NCBI GenBank assembly: GCA_964446945.1
Contig: CAYUQO010000006.1
Coordinates: 1-64,000 of the forward strand
Direction of reading: 5' to 3'
Source: CAIYRG01 sp964446945
GTDB lineage: Bacteria > Pseudomonadota > Alphaproteobacteria > Micropepsales > Micropepsaceae
Length of the DNA: 64,000 nucleotides
The notes beneath the pieces are model-generated. The model was not told the origin of the DNA. It searched no databases and was given only the letters and a program-made list of their open reading frames with translations. The position numbers and the translations under genes were made by a program. Shown one piece after another: positions 24,556-32,934 of this stretch. Position 1 is the first letter of the stretch. Every line of letters begins with the position of its first letter.

Positions 24556-27500
24556 CTACCAGTTCTTGACGATTGTCAGTCCGACAACGCGGCCGATATC
24601 TGACCTCAGGATGTCATAGGCTGCCGCATTGCGGTGGGAGGTGACCGGACCATACTGGAATGGCGAATGGACACCCGTCAGGTCCTGGATCGTCACGGTC
24701 AGACCGATATGTTTCAGGTAATCATTCGAGGGCAGATCGCCGGTGTTGTAGCCGAGCGACAGATCGAAGGTGACGAAGTTCGGCTCGTATTGGGTAAAGT
24801 TGCTGATCGCGCACGGGAAAGTGCCGCCGCCAATATTGCCGCCCGAAGTAGTGCACTGGAAGTTCACATTCGGCGGGGCTCCCGCCAGGGGCTGAAAATA
24901 GTGCGATGAATAATTCATAAAGCCGGTGACGGTGAATGGCCCGTCGCTCCAGCCAAGGCGCGCGCGCCAGATCAGCCGCGGTGTAGTTTCGACGCCGTTC
25001 TGCGCGACGCCGCCAATGGCCGCGATATTCTGATTCAGGTTATCGACAATCGGGCCGCCGCTGACATTCTGTATGAAATTGTGCAGATAATAGGTTCCGG
25101 TGATACCGGTGTTCCATGCGCCGAGGTCTCCCAGATCCCAATCATAGCTGGCGTTGAAGTCCACGCCGTCCACATGCTGGAAGCCGGATCCGAAGTTCGA
25201 CTCATCGTCCAGCCAAAAGATGTTCGGGATGTCGCTCGCAGTCAGATTGGCGTTTTGGTCGGTAAGGGTAGCACTCACCATTTTCTCGAACGGTGCACAG
25301 GTGGTCGGATTGGCATTGGCCGAAACCGGGCAGCCGAGGTCGCTCGGGAAAATGAACTGGAACCGGAGGTTCGGATTCGACATCGTCCCGGTGTTAACCT
25401 GGTTGAACGCACCGATCACACTGTTGATCTTGATGCTGTAGAATGTTGCCTGAACGTCAAGGCCGCGCAGGAAAGCGAACTGCGGCGCCAGTTCGAACCC
25501 CACGCTATAGTTCTCTGAAGTTTCAGGCGCCAATGCGGTACCGCCTTCACGGGTTGCTGCTGCGCCCGATGCATCAATGTAGTTACGTAGCGCGGCATGC
25601 GGACCGCCACCCCAACCAATGCCCCCTGGCGTCGTGCCGCAGCCAAAACCGGCGGCGAACAGCGTTGCAAATGCGGTGCCCGCAACCGGCGCCCCACTCG
25701 AGCATGCAACTGCGATTGATGGGTTGCCCGCAATGTTGATGGCGCCCCACAGGTCGCTGAGTACCGGCGAATATTCACCGGCATTGGCGAAGCGGAACGA
25801 TGTGCCCCAGGACCCGCGCACCGTTGCACCCCACTGATCATCGATCAGCCAGGTGAAGGCGAGTTTGGGATTGCTGGTTCCTCCGGCGAGCGCACCGTTC
25901 GGGCTGGAGTACTGGTCGTGGCGCCAGGATGCTTCGAAATCGAGCTTGCGCACCAGCGGCAGGTTGAAATTGTCGCCAAACACCGGAATGTCGAGCTGGG
26001 CGAATCCGGCCCAGACGGTGAACGGCTCCGGATCAAAGGTGGGCGCGATTGCCGGAGGGTTCGGCGTGCCGTCGGGACTTACGCCGACGGAATTTTGATT
26101 GACGGCGAGTACATTGTCACTCTCATACGTTCCGCCGATCGCCGCCTTGATCTGCCCGCCGGGGACGTCAAACAACGGGCCGTCAAACCGCCCGCCTTTT
26201 TCTTCGAGCTGGTAATTATCACCCAGGTGCCGGGTCGCGGTGATGTATTTGATTGTTGTCGGCGAGTTGCATTGAAACGCGACTGGATCGCAAAATACGT
26301 TGAGATACGGAATGCTTGCAGGTTTGGAATTTTTGTTGACAACATTGCCGAGCGCGTTGCTGGCATAATTGCTGTTCACCAGCTTCAGATAATATTGGTT
26401 GGCTTCATAGCTGCGGGAATCGTAGATCTGACCGGTCCAACCAAACGGCAAGTCCAAATTCAATCCAAACTGATAGCGGGCTGAAAGTTCGTATCCATCG
26501 AGCCAGGTGGGCGCCTGAAAAGCGAGGTCGGTGGAAACCTGAAGGCCGGCCGGCGCGCCGGTCGGGTAATACGGATTGATGGTGGGAACGGCGAGCGTTC
26601 TGATCGCGCTGGTCACGCCATTGCTGTAGAATGGCGGCTCCAGGTTCTCAAAGCGGCGGTTGGTGTAAAAGCCGGTGAAGAAGAATGACACGCCGGGGAA
26701 CAGGCGCTGGTCAAACGTTCCGACAAGCGAGTTTTTCTGCTGCGCCGGATCTTCCCAGCCCAGCGCCAGCGTATTCGACAGCTCGTTTGTGGTGCCCGCA
26801 GTCAAACTTGCCCAGGCGAAAGGCGCCGCACTGCCCGGCGAGGTCGGCCCGACACCATTATTCAAGGCCGCATTGAAATTGCCGCCTGCGCCTTTCGGCA
26901 CAGCATAGCAATTGGGGCACACCGTCCCGACACCGCCAACGCCATTGCCGTTGCTGGCTTGCGGCTTGCCGGTCGAAATGGTCGCCGGAATCGACGCGCC
27001 GATTGGATTCTCGTTATCCAGCCCCCAGGGTGTGAAATCCATCGTGAATTTCGAATGCACTGTGCCCAGGATCGGCTGGATGTCGTCGTGCTCAAAAGTC
27101 AGCGTAACGTCGCCACCATCCCAGGTGCGGCCCCACAATTGCGACTCCTGCGCCTGGAATCCGCCGCCATCTGTCGGTTTCTGAAAGTGCAACAACGTCG
27201 TGGCGCCGTCGAAGCCACGCTTCAGCACAACGTTCACCACGCCGGCGATGGCATCCGAACCATAAGTCGCCGATGCTCCATCGGCCAGAATGTCCGCGCG
27301 GTCCAACGCCAGCTGCGGAATGATCGACGGATCGATCAGGCATATGCCGTCATCCTGTCCTGGAAAGCGCGCGCCATCGATCATCAGCAGCGATCGTGGC
27401 CCGTTGGTGTCCAATCCGCGAATATTGACCTGGTTATTGCGTTCGATATGCCCGCCGCTGATGGTCGATTGCGGGAGCGTGGTTTGGGCTGCAGGGATCG

Positions 27501-27744
27501 TTTGGAACAGTTCTCCAAGCGTCGAAAAACCGGTGGTGGTGAAATCCTGGGTTCCGACATTGGTCACCGGCACGCCGACGGCCGCCGTTCCGTGAATCAG
27601 CGAACCTGTCACCAGAACCTGTTCCGGGACCGTTTCGGGCCCTGTCTGCGCCGCCATCTGCGCATGCGCGCCCAGCGCGGTGGTCAACGAAAGAATGGAT
27701 GCCGAGCCCATGAGGGTCGCAAATCGCGACGCGATCGGATTCAT
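24556..27744 (-). CDS. TonB-dependent outer-membrane receptor 1
   Basis: 1062 aa from ATG 27744, with GGGGGC just upstream. Signal peptide, then a plug domain: PEQVLVTGSLIHGTAAVGVPVTN (about residues 38-60, given in parts), NIRGLDTNGPRSLLMIDGAR, LALDRADILADGASATYGSD and GVVNVVLKRGFDG. These are standard TonB-plug motifs. A long beta-barrel follows, with NPKLAFTWLIDDQWGATVRG and FRFANAGEY, ending in aromatic residue Trp (IVKNW) as outer-membrane barrels do. The substrate is unknown. It shares every landmark with the three other receptors of this locus. It is followed 105 bp downstream by the secreted-protein and GT41 genes. Confidence 0.93.
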   Translation of the reverse strand: MNPIASRFATLMGSASILSLTTALGAHAQMAAQTGPETVPEQVLVTGSLIHGTAAVGVPVTNVGTQDFTTTGFSTLGELFQTIPAAQTTLPQSTISGGHIERNNQVNIRGLDTNGPRSLLMIDGARFPGQDDGICLIDPSIIPQLALDRADILADGASATYGSDAIAGVVNVVLKRGFDGATTLLHFQKPTDGGGFQAQESQLWGRTWDGGDVTLTFEHDDIQPILGTVHSKFTMDFTPWGLDNENPIGASIPATISTGKPQASNGNGVGGVGTVCPNCYAVPKGAGGNFNAALNNGVGPTSPGSAAPFAWASLTAGTTNELSNTLALGWEDPAQQKNSLVGTFDQRLFPGVSFFFTGFYTNRRFENLEPPFYSNGVTSAIRTLAVPTINPYYPTGAPAGLQVSTDLAFQAPTWLDGYELSARYQFGLNLDLPFGWTGQIYDSRSYEANQYYLKLVNSNYASNALGNVVNKNSKPASIPYLNVFCDPVAFQCNSPTTIKYITATRHLGDNYQLEEKGGRFDGPLFDVPGGQIKAAIGGTYESDNVLAVNQNSVGVSPDGTPNPPAIAPTFDPEPFTVWAGFAQLDIPVFGDNFNLPLVRKLDFEASWRHDQYSSPNGALAGGTSNPKLAFTWLIDDQWGATVRGSWGTSFRFANAGEYSPVLSDLWGAINIAGNPSIAVACSSGAPVAGTAFATLFAAGFGCGTTPGGIGWGGGPHAALRNYIDASGAAATREGGTALAPETSENYSVGFELAPQFAFLRGLDVQATFYSIKINSVIGAFNQVNTGTMSNPNLRFQFIFPSDLGCPVSANANPTTCAPFEKMVSATLTDQNANLTASDIPNIFWLDDESNFGSGFQHVDGVDFNASYDWDLGDLGAWNTGITGTYYLHNFIQNVSGGPIVDNLNQNIAAIGGVAQNGVETTPRLIWRARLGWSDGPFTVTGFMNYSSHYFQPLAGAPPNVNFQCTTSGGNIGGGTFPCAISNFTQYEPNFVTFDLSLGYNTGDLPSNDYLKHIGLTVTIQDLTGVHSPFQYGPVTSHRNAAAYDILRSDIGRVVGLTIVKNW

Positions 27745-27882
27745 TGTTGCCCCCTTCTTCGCGCGCAATCGAATCTGCGTCGCTTCGCAGTGACGGGGGA
27801 CCAGGTTCGGCGCGGAGGCGAAGTCCGGCCCCCCGAACAATACAGCATGAGCTTAGCTAATCGGAGCAGATTGCTTCAACCC

Positions 27883-27906
27883 AGAATTGTCCAATTTCGA
27901 AATTCG
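27883..27906 (-). promoter_or_regulatory. Possible diverged receptor upstream element (receptor 1)
   Basis: The plus-strand sequence AGAATTG-N5-TTTCGA at 27883-27900 occupies the position, about 139 bp before the start codon, where receptors 2-4 carry RAATCT-N5-TNTGTG. Only the left half and spacing match, so this copy is tentative. Confidence 0.25.
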
Positions 27907-28006
27907 TACTCAGAAATCGAGTGATCCTGGCAACCCAATGGCGCTGTGGCACTATCGCCAGGCCTCCATCAGGCACGGTGCTGACGATACCTGTGATTCC
28001 CGCTGG

Positions 28007-29326
28007 CTATTCTACCGGGCGGACCCAGATTTTTTCGCGATTATGGCCGATCTGGAGGCGGACTGTTTGGCCTTGCCTCACCGTGAACGGGCGCGGAAAC
28101 CGATAGAGGATATGCGTCCAGTGCATTTCCGCATCTGGCCCTGATGATGGGCGATTCTCGTACTGACTTGTTTCGTCCAATTCGAGTTTGATCCATTGCA
28201 CGAGTGCAGCCACCACACCGCTGCGCGTCACCGGAATCACCAATGTCCGGCTGTCCATCCCAAACAGCTTCGCCCGCAGATCAAAGCTGAAGAGGTCGAA
28301 GTCGTCTGACAACACGTCATGCACCACATTGTTCATGCAGACTGCGAAACGCGGCGGTGCGAACGCATCGAACGGTGAGAGGTCAAAATCGTTGAATCGG
28401 CCGGTAAACAGCAACGCCTCGATTGCCGCTCCTCCCGCGAGGTAGGCGCGCGCCGAGGCAGTATGCGGTACCACAACAGCATCCCCCGTGAGTAGCTCAC
28501 GGTGCGCGTGCTCCACGGTTGGGAGAATTCCCTCGCTGAGCAGATCGCTCGAAAAGGTTTCCGTGATCAGCAATTCTGCCCGCTGTTCCTGCCCGGGCCC
28601 GGCGGTCAGCGTTGTTGAATGTTTCGCGATCACCTTGATGCGGTCGGTTAATCCGTTCATCGCTATGATGGCGGAGGCACATTCGGCAATGACGGCATTT
28701 GCCTCGCAGGTCGTGACGCTCTTCGCGCCGGCCTTTGCTGCCATCATAGCCAGCAACCCCGTGCCCGTTCCAATATCCAGCACCCGTTTTCCCGGAGCAG
28801 CGGAGGCGATTGTCGCCCGATAGGCGTTGTTCCGCGATACGTCGTTGACCATCGCGAAATGCCACGCAGGCACGACGTCACTATATGCGTTTCGCAGATT
28901 CTCCTGTGCTTCGGCCAGTTCGGGTTTCAGCGCCGCGACACGGCGCAATAGCTCGATTGACTTCTGGGGATCGCCTTGATCACGGTACATCACGGCAAGA
29001 TTATTCAGCGCCACCGCGTGATCGGGTTCGAGCGCGAGAGCATGCTGGTAAGCTGAGATTGCGCCCTGGGCGTCGCCCATCGCCTTTAACGTGGCCCCGA
29101 GATTATTGAACATTTCGGCGGTCGCGCCTGGCGCGGAACAGGCGCGACCTATGTGTTCGCGCGAGGCCGCAAGCCGACCCTGCCGGTAGTAAATGCCGCC
29201 AAGAAGATGATTGGCTGACGCGTCGGACGGAGAATTTTTCAGGTGCTGGCGCAGCAATTCGGCCGCGGGCTCCATCCGGCCGGCCTGATAGTGCTCGTAA
29301 GCCTGAAGCAGCAGATTTTGATTCAT
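28007..29326 (-). CDS. TPR protein fused to PRMT7/9-like arginine methyltransferase domain
   Basis: 439 aa from ATG 29326 (a GTG at 29362 would add 12 residues). Residues 1-140 are three to four tetratricopeptide repeats (MFNNLGATLKAMGDAQGAI, ALNNLAVMYRDQGDPQKSI). WHFAMVNDVSRNNAYR (155-170) matches the N-terminal helix of PRMT-type methyltransferases. Then come SAM motif I VLDIGTGTG (182-190), the acidic CEAN (208-210), and a double-E loop ITETFSSDLLSEG with Glu256 and Glu265. PTVEHAHRELL and VVPHTASARAYL follow, then a C-terminal barrel with MHWTHILYRF in the place of the THW loop. This order fits PRMT7/PRMT9, and PRMT9 also has TPRs. It lies 123 bp after receptor 2 and before receptor 1, same strand. 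Confidence 0.85.
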   Translation of the reverse strand: MNQNLLLQAYEHYQAGRMEPAAELLRQHLKNSPSDASANHLLGGIYYRQGRLAASREHIGRACSAPGATAEMFNNLGATLKAMGDAQGAISAYQHALALEPDHAVALNNLAVMYRDQGDPQKSIELLRRVAALKPELAEAQENLRNAYSDVVPAWHFAMVNDVSRNNAYRATIASAAPGKRVLDIGTGTGLLAMMAAKAGAKSVTTCEANAVIAECASAIIAMNGLTDRIKVIAKHSTTLTAGPGQEQRAELLITETFSSDLLSEGILPTVEHAHRELLTGDAVVVPHTASARAYLAGGAAIEALLFTGRFNDFDLSPFDAFAPPRFAVCMNNVVHDVLSDDFDLFSFDLRAKLFGMDSRTLVIPVTRSGVVAALVQWIKLELDETSQYENRPSSGPDAEMHWTHILYRFPRPFTVRQGQTVRLQIGHNREKIWVRPVE

Positions 29327-29387
29327 GCGCTTCTGCCGAATTTCAGCGAGCGACACGATCACATGGTGTTGCCCGCCACAGTGCCTT

Positions 29388-29433
29388 TACTCGCCAGGAG
29401 CGCGCGAACTCACGGTGCGCTCCTGGCAGAGTA
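29388..29433 (-). terminator. Long hairpin after receptor 2
   Basis: An 11-bp perfect stem (GCCAGGAGCGC at 29393-29403, GCGCTCCTGGC at 29417-29427) is extended by TACTC/GAGTA with a one-base bulge. It sits 17 bases beyond the receptor 2 stop codon and before the TPR-PRMT start. It could terminate or process the transcript between the two genes. Confidence 0.55.
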
Positions 29434-29449
29434 TATTCCTGTTCGAGCG

Positions 29450-32400
29450 CTACCAGGTCTTCTCCAGTGTGAGCCCGATGATGCGGCCGAGATCAGGTTT
29501 CAGAATATCATATCCGGCAGCGTTACGGTGCGAGTTACTCGGGCCGTAGGCGAAGGCCGGACTCTTGTCCAAGAGGTTTTGAATCGTCAATTGCAGCGTC
29601 AGGTTCTTCAGGTACTGGTTGGCCGGTATGTCGCCCGTGTTGTAACCGAGCGACAGGTCGAACGTGTACATGGAAGGCAGGATATCGCTGAAATTGTTGA
29701 TCGCACAGCCGGCGCCGCAATTGACGTTAGGCGGTTTCGGCGTCGAAAAATCAAAGTAGTGGGAAACGTAATTCATGAAGCCTGTAACGCTATAGGGACC
29801 GTCGCTCCAGCCGAGTCGCGCCCGATACTGCATTCTGGGCTGCGTTTCGACGCCGAGTTGCTGGACGCTGCCGACCGCAGGGAAATTCGTATGCAGATAG
29901 TCTGCTGGCGGAACGCCCCCTACCACCTGCACCCAATCGTGCAAATAATAGGTACCCGTGATGCCGGTATTCCAGGCGCCATAGTCGCCGGCATCGAAGT
30001 CATAGCTGGCACTAAAATCGACACCGTCGACATGATAGAAGCCGGAATTGGTGGTGGCGCCATCTCTTATCCAGAAGATATTGGTCGCCTGATTGGGACT
30101 CACCTGGCTGCTGAAATCGGTGAGGGTGCCGGCAACCATCTTCTGGAATGGCGCGCAGGCCCCCGGATTCGCATTGTCGCCGACCGGACAGCCGAGGTCG
30201 CTCGGCAGGATGAACGTGAACCTGGTCGTCGGGTCAGCGAGGTCGGCATCAAAGATCTGGTTGAACGGGTTTATAACGCCATTGATCTTGATGCTGTAAT
30301 ACGTGGCCTGAATATCCAGCCCGCGCAGGAAACTGATGGTCGGCGCGAATTCGATTCCGGCGCTGTAGTTTATTGCCTTTTCCGGCGCAAGCCCGGTGCC
30401 GCCCTCACGTGACATCGTTTGACCGGAGGGAGTCGTAAAAGACCGCAGCACAGCATGCGGTCCGCCGCCCCATTCGACACCGCTCGGGGCAACACCGTTA
30501 CAGGTTGCAACGCCCGCGGCGACCAGGGCCGCGGCGGCGCTGCCCGCCGTGTTGGCGCCGCACAGAACATTGATCGTGTTCGACGCGCCCGGGACGGTGC
30601 CCACTGCGGTCCACTGGTCGCTGAGGATGGTCGAGCTTTCGCCGAGATTGGCAAAGCGGAAGGACGTGCCCCAACTGCCCCGGATCGTCGCACCGGTGAG
30701 TTCGTCGAGCATCCAGGTGATGCCAATCTTCGGATTGCTGGTGCCGCCGTTCAGACTGCCGTTAGGCTGATGATACTGGTCGTGGCGCCATGAGCCTTCG
30801 AGATCCAGCCTGCGGAACAGCGGGAAATTAAAATTGTCGCCGAAAATCGGAACATCGAGCTGCACAAAACCCGCCCAGACGTTGTAGGGCTCTGAATCGA
30901 TTTGTGGTGGATTGGTTGGGTGCAGACTTCCCGGGATCGCATCCGCCGTGCCCTCGTTATATTGGACGCCGACTACGTTATCCGTCTCCCAGGTGCCGCC
31001 AACCGCCGCCTTCACCTGTCCGGCCGGCAAATCGAACAGCGGCCCGTCGAAGCGGCCACCTTTCTCTTCAAGCGTGTACGTGCCGGCCAAATGCCGGAAG
31101 CCGCTGATGTAGTTCAGGGTCGTTGGGGAGTTACAGTTGAAGGCCCGCGGATCGCAGAACACGTTCAGATAGGGGATGGCGTCGGGTTTGGCAAAAGTTT
31201 GTCCGAGCGTCTCCGCATTCGATACCGTGTTGCCGAGGGCAAGGTTCACATAGTCCTTGTTGACCAGATGCAGGTAATACTGGCTCGATTCGTAGCTGCG
31301 TGATTCGTAGATTTGGCCGGTCCAGCTGAACGGCAGATCGAGATTGAGACCAAACGAATATCGGTCGGCAATCTCGTGAGCGTGATTGTAAATCGGGACT
31401 TCCGTGCCGAGATCGAACTCGACCTGTAATCCCTTGCTCAACACACTTGCTGGAACACCGGTGGGATAATAAGGGTTGGTCGTGGGTACTTTGAAAGCGG
31501 CAGTCGCGTTGTTGGCGCCGTTCGAGTAAAACGGCGCGTTATTGAACTGTACCTCGCGATTGGTATAGAACCCGCTGAAGAAAAACGAAACGCCGGGAAA
31601 CAGCCGCTGATCGAACGTGGCGACAGCGGAGTTCTTTTGTTGCCCAGCCGATTCCTCGCCCAGTTTCAGCGCATCGACAACATTCGTGGCTCCCGGCGTG
31701 ACTGCCGACCAGTTGAAAGCCGGAGCTGGCGTTTGGCTGAAGTTCTGGCCTGTGCCGGCCGGAATCGCGAAACAGTTGCTGCACGAAGTTCCAAAGCTGG
31801 AGGTGGGCTTGCCAGCAGATAGCGTACCTGGAATCGAAGCGCCGACGGGCGAATGATTGTCCAGGCCCCAGGGCGTGTAATTGAGAGTGTATTTCGAGTG
31901 TGCCGTACCCTTGATCGGAGCTTCATTCAGCCATTCATAAGTCAGGGTAAGATCGCCGCCGTCCCAGGTCCGCCCATACAGTTGCGATGCCTGAAACTGC
32001 AGTCCGCCGGCATTCGGAGCCTGGACGTGAAACAGCGTGACCGCGCCGTCATATGCGCGCTTCAAAACAACGTTGATCACACCGGCGATGGCGTCTGAAC
32101 CGTAGGTCGCCGACGCGCCATCGGCGAGAACATCGATGCGGTCGAGCGCGAGCGCGGGAATGATGGACGGATCGATCACGCAAAATCCGTCCGCCTGCGG
32201 CGGGAAGCGCATGCCGTCGACCATCAGCAGGGAGCGCGGACCAGTCGTATCAAGACCACGGAGATTGACGCGCGTCTGGCGTTCCTGTTGACCGCCGTTA
32301 ATCGTCGCCTGTGCGCCGGGTGAGACCACCGCCGCAGGGACGTTGCGGAAAAGATCGCCGGCCTGGAGGGCGCCGGTCTGTACGAAATCCTGCGAGCCGA

Positions 32401-32596
32401 GATTCGTCACCGGCACGCCAACCGCCGCGGTACCATGAATCAGCGATCCGGTGACCAGTACCTGTTCCGGTACCGTTGCCGGGCTGGCTTGTACGGTTTG
32501 CGCCTGCGCCGCCATCTGTGCATGTGCGGCCGTGGACAGAGTTAAAATCGACGCTGATCCCATAAGGACGGCGAAACGCGATGCGGTGGAATTCAT
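29450..32596 (-). CDS. TonB-dependent outer-membrane receptor 2
   Basis: 1048 aa from ATG 32596, behind a GGGGGAGAG ribosome-binding site. Signal peptide (SRFAVLMGSASILTLSTAAHAQ region), plug with VPEQVLVTGSLIHGTAAVGVP, RVNLRGLDTTGPRSLLMVDG, LALDRIDVLADGASATYGSD and GVINVVLKRAYDG, then a barrel that ends TLEKTW. In the plug it has QTRVNLRG and FCVIDPSIIP in place of the receptor 3/4 variants. No FecI/FecR sigma/anti-sigma pair and no N-terminal signalling extension are present, so transcriptional control must be of another kind. The next gene on the strand is the TPR-PRMT. Confidence 0.93.
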   Translation of the reverse strand: MNSTASRFAVLMGSASILTLSTAAHAQMAAQAQTVQASPATVPEQVLVTGSLIHGTAAVGVPVTNLGSQDFVQTGALQAGDLFRNVPAAVVSPGAQATINGGQQERQTRVNLRGLDTTGPRSLLMVDGMRFPPQADGFCVIDPSIIPALALDRIDVLADGASATYGSDAIAGVINVVLKRAYDGAVTLFHVQAPNAGGLQFQASQLYGRTWDGGDLTLTYEWLNEAPIKGTAHSKYTLNYTPWGLDNHSPVGASIPGTLSAGKPTSSFGTSCSNCFAIPAGTGQNFSQTPAPAFNWSAVTPGATNVVDALKLGEESAGQQKNSAVATFDQRLFPGVSFFFSGFYTNREVQFNNAPFYSNGANNATAAFKVPTTNPYYPTGVPASVLSKGLQVEFDLGTEVPIYNHAHEIADRYSFGLNLDLPFSWTGQIYESRSYESSQYYLHLVNKDYVNLALGNTVSNAETLGQTFAKPDAIPYLNVFCDPRAFNCNSPTTLNYISGFRHLAGTYTLEEKGGRFDGPLFDLPAGQVKAAVGGTWETDNVVGVQYNEGTADAIPGSLHPTNPPQIDSEPYNVWAGFVQLDVPIFGDNFNFPLFRRLDLEGSWRHDQYHQPNGSLNGGTSNPKIGITWMLDELTGATIRGSWGTSFRFANLGESSTILSDQWTAVGTVPGASNTINVLCGANTAGSAAAALVAAGVATCNGVAPSGVEWGGGPHAVLRSFTTPSGQTMSREGGTGLAPEKAINYSAGIEFAPTISFLRGLDIQATYYSIKINGVINPFNQIFDADLADPTTRFTFILPSDLGCPVGDNANPGACAPFQKMVAGTLTDFSSQVSPNQATNIFWIRDGATTNSGFYHVDGVDFSASYDFDAGDYGAWNTGITGTYYLHDWVQVVGGVPPADYLHTNFPAVGSVQQLGVETQPRMQYRARLGWSDGPYSVTGFMNYVSHYFDFSTPKPPNVNCGAGCAINNFSDILPSMYTFDLSLGYNTGDIPANQYLKNLTLQLTIQNLLDKSPAFAYGPSNSHRNAAGYDILKPDLGRIIGLTLEKTW

Positions 32597-32721
32597 GCTC
32601 TCCCCCTTTTGGCGCGTGCCAGTGACGCGCACTGTCCCGGATTACCCATGCCGCGCAGATACTTGTATTTCGCGCGACATGAAGAGTTATCCGAGGGTCG
32701 AAGAACTCAGCAACCGCTACG

Positions 32722-32738
32722 GCGCGACATTGTCGCGC
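32722..32738. promoter_or_regulatory. 17-bp perfect palindrome GCGCGACA-T-TGTCGCGC
   Basis: A symmetrical 8+1+8 sequence ten bases from the shared upstream element and about 125 bp before the receptor 2 start. It is compact enough for a dimeric repressor operator, though the 5' untranslated RNA could also fold it. Confidence 0.45.
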
Positions 32739-32747
32739 ATCTGTCCC

Positions 32748-32779
32748 AGAATCTGGCCATATGTGACAATTATGACGCA
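32748..32779 (-). promoter_or_regulatory. Shared upstream element of receptor genes, copy 2
   Basis: Plus-strand reading AGAATCT-N5-TATGTG-N6-ATGACGCA, about 150 bp before the receptor 2 ATG. The identical words with identical spacing occur before receptor 3 (36270-36301), and a close variant occurs before receptor 4. It may be the promoter itself or a regulator site. Confidence 0.6.
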
Positions 32780-32896
32780 CAATACGCGCCAAGCGTGTGG
32801 ATTTGGCGATATTCGCTCTGTGGTAACCGGATGATAGAGTTATTCCATATACAGATTATTTGTTTGTTGCCGGCAGCTTATGCCTCGAGCAATCAC

Positions 32897-32923
32897 GGCC
32901 GGCGCCTCAACCGGGCGCCGGCC
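32897..32923 (-). terminator. GC-rich hairpin after receptor 3
   Basis: A 10-bp stem, GGCCGGCGCC (32897-32906) with GGCGCCGGCC (32914-32923) and a 7-base loop, 12 bases past the stop of receptor 3. No T-run follows on the minus strand. Confidence 0.6.
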
Positions 32924-32934
32924 TGAGAGTGAGA

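Larger units (their letters stand above)
32597..32934 (-). promoter_or_regulatory. Gene-free region upstream of receptor 2
   Basis: This 338-bp stretch holds three things: the 3' hairpin of receptor 3 (32897-32923), the shared upstream element (32748-32779), and a perfect 17-bp palindrome (32722-32738). No coding frame with a start and ribosome-binding site was accepted in it. Confidence 0.7.

Noticed and set aside
28007..29326. Ribosomal protein L11 methyltransferase (PrmA)
   Set aside because: The double-E loop, the EHAHRELL segment and the C-terminal HW motif fit PRMT-type enzymes. PrmA lacks TPRs and this barrel.
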